A stretch of DNA of 64,000 nucleotides from Aeromicrobium sp. GTDB taxonomy: Bacteria; Actinomycetota; Actinomycetes; Propionibacteriales; Nocardioidaceae. Position 1 is the first letter of the stretch. The number at the start of each line of letters is the position of its first letter. The notes beneath the pieces are model-generated. The model worked only from the letters and a program-made list of their open reading frames with translations. It made no database searches and was not told the DNA's origin. The stretch is from positions 1 to 64,000 of the forward strand of contig NZ_JACMOM010000029.1 of assembly GCF_014378035.1 (NCBI RefSeq), given 5' to 3'. Made by a program: the position numbers and the translations under genes. Shown here piece by piece: positions 10,592-20,404 of this stretch.

Positions 10592-11209
10592 TCAGGACTC
10601 CTTGACGGCTATCTGCTCCACCGTGTTGGCGACCGACTCGAGAGCGTCGATGGCGTGCTCGAGCGAGTCGACGACGTCCTTGAGCTTCATCACCTCAAGT
10701 GACTTGTAGCTGCCGCTGAAGAGGTGGGCGACGATGCGCCGGTAGGAGCGGTCGCCCTGGTTCTCCAGACGGTTGATCTCGATCCAGTACTCGTCGAGAC
10801 CCTTCATGGTTCGCAACCGGGGCATTGCCTCTGCCGTCAGCTGGGTAGCGCGCTGGAGCACCTCGACCTGCGAGGCGAAGTCTGCCGGAAGGCCGCCGAG
10901 CTCGTACAGGCCGACGAGGTCGACGGCTTCCTCCATGAAGTCCATGACGTCGTCGAGGCTGCTCGCGAGCCGGTAGATGTCCTCGCGGTCGAAAGGGGTG
11001 ATGAACGTGCTGTTGGTGCGTCTGATGATGGCGTGCGTCGTCTCGTCGGCCTGGTGCTCAGCCTCACGCATCCGCTCACCGATGGCTTGCTTGTCTGTGT
11101 CGACATCGAGCATCTGCGCGAGCAGGTCGGCACCCTGGACCAGATGGTTCGCCATCTCTGCGAACAACTCGTAGAACGAGGTTTCAACCGGTCGTATGCG
11201 AAACCGCAC
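10592..11209 (-). CDS. DUF47 / PhoU-like Pit accessory protein
   Basis: 205 aa all-helical; EHQADETTHAIIRRTNSTFITPFDREDIYRLASSLDDVMDFMEEAVDLV. Confidence 0.93.
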   Translation of the reverse strand: MRFRIRPVETSFYELFAEMANHLVQGADLLAQMLDVDTDKQAIGERMREAEHQADETTHAIIRRTNSTFITPFDREDIYRLASSLDDVMDFMEEAVDLVGLYELGGLPADFASQVEVLQRATQLTAEAMPRLRTMKGLDEYWIEINRLENQGDRSYRRIVAHLFSGSYKSLEVMKLKDVVDSLEHAIDALESVANTVEQIAVKES

Positions 11210-11296
11210 GTCATGCTCCCGTCGACGCTGAGTAGGCCACGTTCATGTTAAGTCCACCTCGGCCATCGAGGTTCATCGCGGGGGGTCAGGCGACAG

Positions 11297-11449
11297 TCAG
11301 CCAGTGACAACGACGCCGAGGATCTCATCGACCTCGAGCTCGGTCAGGTGAACGTCCTGGGACGACGCGGCGATGATGAGCAGGCTGGTCAGCTCGATCT
11401 CGTCGAGTGCCTGGTCGTCGCGAAGGCGACTGTCCAAGGGTTCTGGCAT
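11297..11449 (-). CDS. Small acidic protein (50 aa)
   Basis: MPEPLDSRLRDDQALDEIELTSLLIIAASSQDVHLTELEVDEILGVVVTG; ORF extends to 11482; GGGAG upstream; EF-hand-like spacing 'IIAAS..D..LTE.EVDEILG'. Confidence 0.55.
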   Translation of the reverse strand: MPEPLDSRLRDDQALDEIELTSLLIIAASSQDVHLTELEVDEILGVVVTG

Positions 11450-11599
11450 CAAGGGGGCTCCCAGGTTTCTATGCGTCAACATGAAGTGTTCAACCTGGCG
11501 GCATGGACCGTTGGGTCCCAGCGCGTCAAGAATTCCCCTCTGCCTTCGAGGTTAGCCGCTCACGCCAAGGTGCGCAGCAACTCATGCGAACTGTAACGC

Positions 11600-13036
11600 T
11601 CACTCGTCGGTGCGGGCCCGACGCACGACATCGGCCAGCCCGAAGGCCAAGGCGATGAGAACGAAGCTGATCGTCACGTGCAAGCTGTACGACAGCGCGG
11701 CGGCGTAGTCGCCGCGACTCGAGGCCACCCGTTCGAAGAACAGCGCCAGGACGATCGCGACACCGATTGCTGACCCGACGCGCTGCGCTGTCTGGAGCAG
11801 ACCACCACCGGCACCGGCACGCGCCGGCTCGACCTCACTGAGCGCGAGGGTGATGTTGGGCGTGATCACCAGGCCGCCACCGAGCCCGGCGAGCAGGAAC
11901 AGCGGGGCCAGCTTGAGCCCGACATCGCCCTCCAACAGCGGCACGACGATGTCGATCAGGACCAGGGCCACGCTGATGAGCACGAGCCCGACGACCACGA
12001 GGCCGCGCCCGTACTTCTCCACCAGACGTCCACCCAGCCACGCCGACGTCGCCGATCCCACGGCGAACGGCAGCTGCGAGGCCCCCGCCTCGAGAGCGGT
12101 GTAGTCCAGGCCCTGCTGCAGGTAGAGCGTGAGGATGATGAAGATCGAGGTGAATCCGGCGAAGTAGAACGTGCCGAGCCCCAGACCCAGCATGTACGAC
12201 CGGACCTTCACGAGTGACAGGTCGACCAGCGTCTCGCGGCTCGTGGCCGCCCACCGTCGCTCCCACAGCACGAAGACGACCAGCAGTGCCGCAGAGATGC
12301 CGAGCATCCACCACGGGCGTTCGGAGAGTGACGAGCTCTGACCTCCGCGGACGAGCGGGAGCAGGACGAAGAGCATCGCTGTGCCGAACAGCACCACGCC
12401 GACGGGGTCGAGCGACTGCTTCGGCCCGCGGGCGGCCACGGGGAGGTAGCGGCGGGCGAGGAACAGCAGCAGGATACCGATCGGCACGTTGACGTAGAAC
12501 ACCAGGCGCCAGCCGTGCTCCGGCCCACCCAGCTGCACCAGCAGCCCGCCGAGCAGCGGGCCGACGGCGGTGGAGACGCCGATCGTGGCGCCGAAGAGGC
12601 CGAATGCCCGTCCGCGCTCCGGGCCTTTGAAGAGGTTCTGGATGAAGCCGGAGACCTGCGGGGTGATGAGCCCACCACCAAGACCCTGCACGACGCGGGC
12701 CACGCCGAGCCAGAACGGGTCTTGCGCTGCCCCGCAGCACGCGCTGGCGATGGTGAAGACCACGACACCCCACATGAAGACGGTGCGGCGGTTCCGGGCG
12801 TCACCGAGCCTTCCGGCCGGCACGAGCAGGATGCCGAAGGCCAGTCCGTAACCCGCGACGACCCACTGGATGGTGTCGTTGCCGGCATCAAGACCCTCGC
12901 GGATGGACGGCAGCGCGACATTGACGATGCTGACGTCGAGCAGGGTCATGGCGCCGGCGACGAGACACACCGCGAGGGCGCGCCACCGCATCGATCGCTC
13001 TTCTTCGGTGAGCTCGGGAACCTGCTGATCTGGCAC
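11600..13036 (-). CDS. MFS transporter, DHA2 (EmrB/QacA) family
   Basis: 478 aa; LDVSIVNVALPSI, GRLGDARNRRTVF motif A, multiple TM segments. Confidence 0.92.
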   Translation of the reverse strand: MPDQQVPELTEEERSMRWRALAVCLVAGAMTLLDVSIVNVALPSIREGLDAGNDTIQWVVAGYGLAFGILLVPAGRLGDARNRRTVFMWGVVVFTIASACCGAAQDPFWLGVARVVQGLGGGLITPQVSGFIQNLFKGPERGRAFGLFGATIGVSTAVGPLLGGLLVQLGGPEHGWRLVFYVNVPIGILLLFLARRYLPVAARGPKQSLDPVGVVLFGTAMLFVLLPLVRGGQSSSLSERPWWMLGISAALLVVFVLWERRWAATSRETLVDLSLVKVRSYMLGLGLGTFYFAGFTSIFIILTLYLQQGLDYTALEAGASQLPFAVGSATSAWLGGRLVEKYGRGLVVVGLVLISVALVLIDIVVPLLEGDVGLKLAPLFLLAGLGGGLVITPNITLALSEVEPARAGAGGGLLQTAQRVGSAIGVAIVLALFFERVASSRGDYAAALSYSLHVTISFVLIALAFGLADVVRRARTDE

Positions 13037-13126
13037 GCGTCCACGCTAGGCGGCAGTGGGCTGGGACGCTCGGCGGAAGCCATGTCCACCCAGCGGCTCC
13101 GGGTCACAACCGGCAGACTCGAGCCC

Positions 13127-14137
13127 ATGTACTCCCGTCGACCGGCTCTGCTCGTCGCAACCCTCGCCTCGTGTATGGCCCTCGTTCTTGCCGCGTGCGG
13201 CGGGGGCTCCGATGCGCCTGCCGTCAGCGCGAAGAAGGCCGCGGAGCCCGGTCGGGCGCCTGCCACCGCGACGACGCCGGCCGGACGGACGTTCGACGTC
13301 GGCGCGTTGCCGCAGGGAATCGTCTACGACGCCAGGTCCACGCTGCTCGCTGTCGCGGTCCGCGACCCGTTCCGCCTCCTCCTGCTCGACCCGACGACCC
13401 TCGCCGTGCGCAAGTCCGTGCCCATGCCGGGCAAGATCCGCCACCTGCAGCTGGCCCGCCCCGGCGGCCCGGTGCTGGTGCCGTCGGAGAGCGCCAACCA
13501 GATCATCGAGGTGTCGCTGCCCAGCGGTGACACCCGCGCCACCGACGTCGAGAAGCAGCCCCACGATGCCGCCGGAGCTGCCAACGGAGACCTCGTCGTC
13601 GGCAACGAGTTCAGCGGGTCGATCTCTGTGGTGCGGGACGGCACCGTGATCAGGACGTTCGACGACCTGCTGCAGCCCGGCGGTGTCGTCACCGATGGCA
13701 ACGTCGCGGCCGTCATCGACGTGAAGGACTACACCGTCACGACGTACGACGTCGATGCCATGAGACGCACGGGGCGGGTAGCGGCGGGGAAGGGCCCGAC
13801 ACACGGTGTGCTGACACGTGACGGACGGCTTGCCGTGACCGACACCCGGGGTGGCGAGGTGCTGCTCTACGACCTCGACCCGCTCAGACAGGTGGCCGCG
13901 CTGCCCCTCGCCGGACGCCCGTACGGCATCACGAGCGACCCGGCCACCGACACCGTCTGGGTCACTCTGATCACCAAGAACGAGCTTGTCGGTATCGATG
14001 TCAGTGGCGAGACGCCCAAGGTCATCGCGACCTACGCGACGGTGCGCCAGGCCGACACCGTCGCTGTCGACCCCGGCAGCAAGACCCTGTGGGTCACCGG
14101 GACGAAGGACGGCACAGTGCAGCGCATCACCCGCTGA
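13127..14137 (+). CDS. Lipoprotein with YVTN/YncE-like beta-propeller
   Basis: Start MYSRRPALLVATLASCMALVLAACGGG (lipobox); repeated GxVxxLPLAGRPYGITSDPATDTVWVTL blades. Confidence 0.8.
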   Translation: MYSRRPALLVATLASCMALVLAACGGGSDAPAVSAKKAAEPGRAPATATTPAGRTFDVGALPQGIVYDARSTLLAVAVRDPFRLLLLDPTTLAVRKSVPMPGKIRHLQLARPGGPVLVPSESANQIIEVSLPSGDTRATDVEKQPHDAAGAANGDLVVGNEFSGSISVVRDGTVIRTFDDLLQPGGVVTDGNVAAVIDVKDYTVTTYDVDAMRRTGRVAAGKGPTHGVLTRDGRLAVTDTRGGEVLLYDLDPLRQVAALPLAGRPYGITSDPATDTVWVTLITKNELVGIDVSGETPKVIATYATVRQADTVAVDPGSKTLWVTGTKDGTVQRITR

Positions 14138-14180
14138 CCCTGGAGGGCCAACCGCGGCCCGCCGTTCTTCTCGTGCGTGC

Positions 14181-16142
14181 TCACCCTCCCGCGTGCACCA
14201 CCGGCCGACGTGCCGGATCGGGTTCGGCGCGACGCAACACCTCGTGCGTCAGCGGCGGGATGTCGCCCTCCCCCGCGAACAGGAATCTCAGCGCGTTTCG
14301 CCCTGGTCCCTTTTCGCTCCACTCGAAGTAGACATGAGGTGGTTCTGGAACACGATCGCGGACGGCGAGGAGGACCGCTGCGAGCACGTTCGGAACGCTG
14401 GATCCGGTCGCACGCAGGACGTCGTGCCCGGCGACGCGCGCCGCGGTCACGATCACGGTGGTGGCGAAGTCACTGGCGTCGTCGATGGCCACTTCGAGAA
14501 AGAGTGCGTTGTCGCCGTCCCGTAGATGGTTGTCGAGCTTGACCTCCATCGATTTTTCCCTGTACTCGTCGTCATCGCCGGAGTCGAGCCTGTTCGCGAT
14601 GAAGCGCACGGGCTGTTGTTCATGAGCAGCGCGTTCGATGAACTCCTCAGCGGACTCGTCGAACTCGACGCGCTGCACACGTAGCTCGGTGCTGCGAGTG
14701 ATTCGAGAGACGACTGAGATGACGATGATGAGAGCAATGAATATCAAGGCGATCAGCAGGCCTTCGGGCCGGTCGACGATGGTCACCGCGAGGGTGTAGA
14801 TGAAGACAGCGGCGACGACGCCGAAGAACAGCGGTGCCGCGCGATGACCGGGTCGTGACTGCCTGAACTCCTTCAGGGTCACCGCGATCGCGGCCGACGT
14901 CATCAGCGCGAGAACTCCGGTGGCGTACGCACCAGCCTGCGCCTCGATATTGGCTTTGAACAAGATCGTCACGACGGCGGAGATCGCGATGAACACGACG
15001 ACCAGAGGGCGGGTGGCGCGAGCCCAGTCCGGCGCCATCCCGTATCGGGGAAGGAACCGCGGGACGATGTTCAGCAGTCCCGCCATGGCCGAGGCGCCGG
15101 CAAACCACAGGATGCCGATGGTGGCCGCGTCGTAGACCGTCCCAAAACCGTCGCCGAAGTTCTTGTGTGCCAGGTAGGCCAGAGCCCGTCCGTTTGCCGC
15201 ACCGCCGGGCTTGAACTCTTGCGCCGGAATGAGCAACGTCGTCACGATGGCCGACCCCATCAGCAGGACGCTCATGATCAACGCCGCCGTCGTGAGCAGC
15301 CTCTTGGCGTTCCTGATTCGGCCTCGCGGATTGGCCGGGGTGTCGTCGGGGTCGCCCTTGACCAGCGGCATCACCACCACGCCGGTCTCGAAGCCCGAGA
15401 GACCGAGTGCCAGGGCGGGGAAGATGAGCAGAGAGGCCCCGATCACTGCCAGTGGGGACGACTGAGCATCACTGACCGCCGAGGTCCAGCCCGAGAAGGT
15501 CGACGGGTTCGCGAAGATGTGCGCAAATCCATTGGCGACGACCACCGCGCTCAAGCCGATGTACAGCACGACCAGGCCCACCGCGATGCCGATGGCTTCT
15601 CCGAATCCTTTCAGGAACACCGCCGCCAGGAGCGCCAGCAGGACAAGCGTGATCGGCACTTCCTGACCGTGCAGGGCCTTGGTCAGGAACGGATTCTCGA
15701 CGAGGTGGGCGCTGGCATCTGCGGCCGACAACGTGATCGTGATGATGAAGCCGGTGGCGACGAATCCGATCAGCGCGAGCACCAGCAGCTTGCTCTGCCA
15801 GTACGACAGCAGTCGTTCGAGCATCGAGAGGCTGCCGTCGCCATGGGGGCTCTCCTCAGCGACTCGCCGGTACATCGGCAGCGCGCCGAACAGCGTGACG
15901 AGCACGAGCACCAGAGTCGCGAATGGGGCTAGAGCACCAGCGGCCAGCGCCGCGATGCCCGGCTGATATCCAAGGGTCGAGAAGTAGTCCACCCCGGTGA
16001 GGCACATGACTTTCCACCAGGGCTTGACGTGCTGATTGCTGCTGGCCTTCAGCTCATTCTCGTAGAACCCGGTTGGGTCAGGCTGCTGCTCCGCTTGGAG
16101 AAACCAGGAGCGGAATCGGCTGGACGTCTGAGCAGTTGTCAC
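14181..16142 (-). CDS. APC-superfamily permease, KimA/YdaO-like (candidate K+ importer)
   Basis: 653 aa; [69 protein letters not shown] plus soluble C-terminal domain. Confidence 0.8.
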   Translation of the reverse strand: MTTAQTSSRFRSWFLQAEQQPDPTGFYENELKASSNQHVKPWWKVMCLTGVDYFSTLGYQPGIAALAAGALAPFATLVLVLVTLFGALPMYRRVAEESPHGDGSLSMLERLLSYWQSKLLVLALIGFVATGFIITITLSAADASAHLVENPFLTKALHGQEVPITLVLLALLAAVFLKGFGEAIGIAVGLVVLYIGLSAVVVANGFAHIFANPSTFSGWTSAVSDAQSSPLAVIGASLLIFPALALGLSGFETGVVVMPLVKGDPDDTPANPRGRIRNAKRLLTTAALIMSVLLMGSAIVTTLLIPAQEFKPGGAANGRALAYLAHKNFGDGFGTVYDAATIGILWFAGASAMAGLLNIVPRFLPRYGMAPDWARATRPLVVVFIAISAVVTILFKANIEAQAGAYATGVLALMTSAAIAVTLKEFRQSRPGHRAAPLFFGVVAAVFIYTLAVTIVDRPEGLLIALIFIALIIVISVVSRITRSTELRVQRVEFDESAEEFIERAAHEQQPVRFIANRLDSGDDDEYREKSMEVKLDNHLRDGDNALFLEVAIDDASDFATTVIVTAARVAGHDVLRATGSSVPNVLAAVLLAVRDRVPEPPHVYFEWSEKGPGRNALRFLFAGEGDIPPLTHEVLRRAEPDPARRPVVHAGG

Positions 16143-16337
16143 CGGGGAAGGTTACGTCAGGCACATTGCGCCCGCGTGGCGAACTTCGATCTGGGGCCAC
16201 TCGAGCGTCAGCCCGCCGGGCCGACGTGGTCGATCGCTGTAACAGGTTTGCGATGACTGGCCACGCACCCAGTGACGCCGTGCACGCCAGGTGGGACGCC
16301 ACTCATCCGCTCCGCGCCATGGGTCCAGTGGGGCAGA

Positions 16338-16546
16338 ACGTCCCACGGCGACAGAGGGGAGTCGGCATCTGGCACACCGGCACCCGGGCCGACGCCGACC
16401 TCGCGCACCAACTCAAGCCGCAGGCCCGTCTCACCTGAGCGGGGAAACAACCAGGGCCATGAAGTGTCCCCTGGGTGTCTCGGCAGAGGAGGTGAGCGGC
16501 GCGGCAAACCGTCGGGCTTTCTAACTCCCTGAACAGGGTGGGACGT
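16338..16546 (+). ncRNA. Candidate structured RNA with partial similarity to ydaO/c-di-AMP riboswitch elements
   Basis: Closed by 9-bp pair ACGTCCCAC (16338-16346) / GTGGGACGT (16538-16546); inside: GAGCGGGGAAACAACC, hairpin CCAGGG..CCCTGG, TGGGTGTCTCGG, AACCGTCGGGCTTTCTAACTCC. Confidence 0.3.
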
Positions 16547-19500
16547 CAACTCGTGGTCCCCGACACCCGGGTCGATGCCGGACCAGCCAGGCCGCCCTCG
16601 GAGTAGGCGACCACGGACACGTAGTACTTCTTGTGTCGTGACAGGCCAGACAACGTGTACGAGTTGAGTTTGACGTTCTTGTACCTCGCGTACCGCCCGT
16701 CGGAACGGGTGCCGTAGTAGAACCGGTACCTGTACGCGTACGAAGGCCTCGCCCAGTAGAACTTCAACGTCGAACCGGACCGAGACAGCAACCTCGGGGT
16801 TCCGGGCTTGCCCGGCCGGTGGTCCGCCACCGTCGTCATGCCGACCAGACTGGAGTAGCCGGACCTCTTCGCAGTCGCCGAGACAGCAACTACCCGCACG
16901 TAGTAGCGGGTGCCGGCTCGCAGACCGGTCAGCTTGTAGTAGGCGACGTTGCCGACCGTCTTGTACGCGGCGCTTGCCCCGTTGGATTTCGTGCCGTAGT
17001 AGACGATGTAGCTGGTCGCGTAGGCAGACTTCGACCACTGCGGGGTCATCGTGGTGACAGTGCGGGTCTTCATCTTCACACCGCCCGGCGCCGCTGGCAC
17101 CGGCGGAGGAGGCGGAGGCGTCAAGGTCGTTCCCGTCACCGTGGGCGACCGCGGTGACTCCTGGCCGTTTCCGACCGCTGACACGCTCACGACGTACGTG
17201 CTCGAGGGTGTCAGCCCGGTCAGGGACGTCCAGGACCCGTCGCCGACTGTGCGGACCGTGGTCACCCCAGCGCTGTTGTCGTACCGGATGACGTACCCGG
17301 ACGCGCCCGCAGACTTGGACCACGAAATGTTCATCGTGGTGGTGGTGGCGGCCGTGACCGAAACATTCGCCGGAGCCAACGGGGCCCGGGGAGCCTCCGC
17401 AACCTGCATCGAACTCGAGATGGTCTGCGACCGGGCCGAACCGGACTCCTTGGCGGTCACCTGCAGGCCAACAGCGCCGGACACCGACACCGGGCAGGTG
17501 ACCTGGGCGCTGGCGGAGGTCGGAGTCTGATAAACGTTCGAGACGACCACGACGCAGGACGCCGGGGTGGCCACCCAGCCGAACGTGGCAGGGGCCGAGG
17601 CGGAGACGGTGAACGTCCCCGGTTGGTTGTTTGCGACCACGCTGGTCGGGGCCATGGAGAACCTCGCCGTGAACGGCACCTCAGTGACCTGGACAGTGTG
17701 CGACCCGGTAGCGGTCTCCTGGCTCTGGCGATTGGTGGCGGTGACGGTTGGAGTCATCTGTCCGGAATAAGGGGCCGGACGGAGGAGGGGGAGAGGGGAG
17801 CCGGTGTTCGTGCTGGTCGCGCAGTCGGCAGCGAATGCTGCGCCGCTGAGCTTCCACTGATAGTCAGAACGCGCATAGAGGGGCCCACCGGACGGGGTCG
17901 CTGTGAACGTGACCGACGACCCGGAGGTGACCGACTCACGGCTGGCGGTGACGGCCACCGTGTACGCGGTCGTGGCGGTGTAGTCGCGGGTCGTCGTGAG
18001 AGTCTTCGGACTGCTCGTCGTCGAAACGGTGGCAGTCAATGTCAGGGTGCCCAGCCCGTCGGACGTCGGCTTGACGACGACGGTGTCCTGGTCGGCTCGG
18101 CTGATGATGGCGCCCTTGGAGTCCGTCCACGAGTAAGCAACAGTCTGGTCAGGCGGCGGGTCCTTGACGACGGCGGTGTACGTGTACTCGGTGCCGGTCT
18201 TGACACCGGTCGGGCCGACTATCGCCGCCGACGTCTGATACTGCTCCGTCACCGGGATTTGCAGGAGCACGCCCCCGTTCTGGTAGTCGGCAGACTCAGC
18301 CGTGACATTGATGGACAAGGTCTTGCCGGCCGACGCGTCAGGGCAGGTGATGGTCACCGAGGGGGTTTTCTGACCGGACAGGATGCAGGAGCCCCCATCG
18401 AAGGCGGTCCACGTCCAGGTGAGCGGGCCAACACCTGGGGCGGTGGCGGTGATGGTGGTGGGGACGTTCGCCCTGATTTCGGCCGGGGGAGTCACCACCG
18501 GGACAGGTCGGGCGCTGCGGTCCACTCGCACGTTCAGGGTGCGGCTCGTGGTCGGCAGAGTCGGGTTCGTCAGTGTGGCGACGACCGGGACCGTGCCGGT
18601 GGATGATGACGAGGGAAGCGCGAACACCGAGCAGTTCAGGACACCTCGGATTCCCCACGTGCTGGACCCGCCGTCCTTCAGGGTGCATCCGGTGTTCCTC
18701 TGCGACCAGGAGACGGTGGTGCCCTCGGGCGCCCCGGTGATCAGTACGGACGCGTCCACACCGGTCATCGCAGGGGACGGGTTGACACTCATCTGCGCCG
18801 ACGCCCACGGGTCACCGGGGTCGGCGACCGTCGTCAGGAACATCGAGTTCGCGGTGTTCCAGTTCGCTGCCAGGTATGAACCGGCTGGGGGTGCGACGTT
18901 GAAGTAGTCATCCTTGTTGCAGTCGAGCTGGAGTGCGGCACCGGTCTGCGAGCACACCGAACGCATCGGCATGCCGGATCCGTCGTCATAGCACATCGGG
19001 TCCCCAGCGTCGGTGCAGTGACCGTGAAGGGTGGCGTTCGGGGCGCCGCCCATGACACCGCCGAGTGTGTGGATGAGCTCGTGCGTCGTGACGGCTTGTG
19101 AGGAGTTGCTGAACCAGCAGATGGCGTCCACCCGCGCAACCGTCGGGATGTACCCGACGCCGCCGTTGTTGTAGTTGGAAGGCCCTGGGGTGACGTCTTG
19201 GTAGAAGTTGCCCAGACCGCACGTCCTGCCGCCCAGCCGGGTGCCTTCGGCGAATACGAGATACTTGTACAAGCCGTTGTTGTAGCCGGCAGACCTCAGC
19301 TGTTGCGACAAGGAGGCGTGGTCCGCGGACAGGCCGCCAGAGGCGAGGACGACCTCCTGGATGACCGGCTGGCAGGTGCTGTCGGAGTACCAGCGCACGC
19401 GCCGGCTCTGACCGGCCACCGCCGACCCATACGAAAACAGGTCGTCCACCTGGGCGACCTCGTTGAGGAACGACGCCCTCAGCTCCTCCATCCGCGACGT

Positions 19501-19902
19501 GTCGCCGGGCTCGCGTACGTACAGGACCTGAACCCTGCGCCCGTCTGTCCCGTCGCCCACACACGCTGGTGCCACATGGGCGGGGTACCCGGGGATGACG
19601 GAAGGTCCGGACGGAAAATATGACGATGACGACCGGGCGGTGGAGCTGGGCGGCGTCCCGTCCGTGGAGGTCTCCTCGGCGTCGATGCCGGACGCTTTGC
19701 GCAGGGAAGCCGTGTCGGTGGGGTCATCGGCGTGCACCCCGACCGGGAGGCCCTCCTCGTTGATCGTGACGAGTGCGGGTGCGCCGTCCCCGTCTGTAGC
19801 GGAGGTGGTGGCGGCGGATGCGGTGGCGGCCGGCAGAGCGGACACGAGTAGCAGGCTGGAGAGTGCGAGACCGAAAATGGTTCGAGCTGTTGCGGGCAAC
19901 AC
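16546..19902 (-). CDS. Secreted metzincin-like zinc metalloprotease with three C-terminal fibronectin type III-like modules
   Basis: GTG start before LPATARTIFGLALSSLLLVSALPAATASA signal peptide (ORF open to 20019); HELIHTLGGVMGGAPNATLHGHC zinc motif and DPMCYDDGSG Met-turn-like; three tandem FnIII-like repeats at C-terminus. Confidence 0.8.
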   Translation of the reverse strand: MLPATARTIFGLALSSLLLVSALPAATASAATTSATDGDGAPALVTINEEGLPVGVHADDPTDTASLRKASGIDAEETSTDGTPPSSTARSSSSYFPSGPSVIPGYPAHVAPACVGDGTDGRRVQVLYVREPGDTSRMEELRASFLNEVAQVDDLFSYGSAVAGQSRRVRWYSDSTCQPVIQEVVLASGGLSADHASLSQQLRSAGYNNGLYKYLVFAEGTRLGGRTCGLGNFYQDVTPGPSNYNNGGVGYIPTVARVDAICWFSNSSQAVTTHELIHTLGGVMGGAPNATLHGHCTDAGDPMCYDDGSGMPMRSVCSQTGAALQLDCNKDDYFNVAPPAGSYLAANWNTANSMFLTTVADPGDPWASAQMSVNPSPAMTGVDASVLITGAPEGTTVSWSQRNTGCTLKDGGSSTWGIRGVLNCSVFALPSSSSTGTVPVVATLTNPTLPTTSRTLNVRVDRSARPVPVVTPPAEIRANVPTTITATAPGVGPLTWTWTAFDGGSCILSGQKTPSVTITCPDASAGKTLSINVTAESADYQNGGVLLQIPVTEQYQTSAAIVGPTGVKTGTEYTYTAVVKDPPPDQTVAYSWTDSKGAIISRADQDTVVVKPTSDGLGTLTLTATVSTTSSPKTLTTTRDYTATTAYTVAVTASRESVTSGSSVTFTATPSGGPLYARSDYQWKLSGAAFAADCATSTNTGSPLPLLRPAPYSGQMTPTVTATNRQSQETATGSHTVQVTEVPFTARFSMAPTSVVANNQPGTFTVSASAPATFGWVATPASCVVVVSNVYQTPTSASAQVTCPVSVSGAVGLQVTAKESGSARSQTISSSMQVAEAPRAPLAPANVSVTAATTTTMNISWSKSAGASGYVIRYDNSAGVTTVRTVGDGSWTSLTGLTPSSTYVVSVSAVGNGQESPRSPTVTGTTLTPPPPPPVPAAPGGVKMKTRTVTTMTPQWSKSAYATSYIVYYGTKSNGASAAYKTVGNVAYYKLTGLRAGTRYYVRVVAVSATAKRSGYSSLVGMTTVADHRPGKPGTPRLLSRSGSTLKFYWARPSYAYRYRFYYGTRSDGRYARYKNVKLNSYTLSGLSRHKKYYVSVVAYSEGGLAGPASTRVSGTTS

Positions 19903-20051
19903 GAGCGAAGGAATCCTTTCGGGACTTTCTTGAGGAAGGGGTGCCTGTGACTGTGCCCGCAGTCGGCCCCAGATCAGTGATGTGCTGTGAGTTGTGCTGC
20001 CGTGTTCGCGAACGCGCACCTAGGGTGACACGACAGCGGGTCACCGAGTAG

Positions 20052-20222
20052 CGGTTCGGGAGTACTGACCCCAACCAGGCGGATGTGCCTGCCCCAGCGC
20101 GCGGCGCCAGCACTGTCACAGTGGCGTTGTACTACGGCAGCGAGACCACCACCGACCCAGCCTCGTTCGACATCGACTCGGTCACTCGAAGGTGGTGGAG
20201 AACCACTTGCCTGTTGTCGTGA
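20052..20222 (+). pseudogene. Possible gene remnant (no start codon)
   Basis: 56 codons between stops, high GC3: RFGSTDPNQADVPAPARGASTVTVALYYGSETTTDPASFDIDSVTRRWWRTTCLLS*; no ATG. Confidence 0.3.
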
Positions 20223-20331
20223 GGGTTCTCCGTGGGCACCGGCCCGCCGAGACCGCCCCTTCTGCGATACTCGCTCTCGGGCGTGGCGGAATTCTCCGGA
20301 AGGTTCTTCGGATCATTGTCGCTGTGTCCCG

Positions 20332-20404
20332 GGGCCCCTAGCTCAATTGGCAGAGCAGCGGACTTTTAATCCGCGGGTTGTCGGTTCGAGTCCGACGGGG
20401 CCCA
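20332..20404 (+). tRNA. tRNA-Lys (anticodon TTT)
   Basis: Acceptor GGGCCCC/GGGGCCC plus A; anticodon arm GCGGA-CTTTTAA-TCCGC; T arm TCGGTTCGAGTCCGA. Confidence 0.97.

Noticed and set aside
16143-16337. Riboswitch on the minus strand in the KimA-like gene leader
   Set aside because: Reverse complement was read for ydaO-type signatures (GGGGUGAAUC, GUAGGG, CAGCUAAC) and none was found; the only resemblances are on the plus strand further upstream.
16208-17323. 371-aa minus-strand ORF upstream of the KimA-like permease
   Set aside because: Overlaps the 3' end of the protease gene in another frame; no motif or plausible composition.
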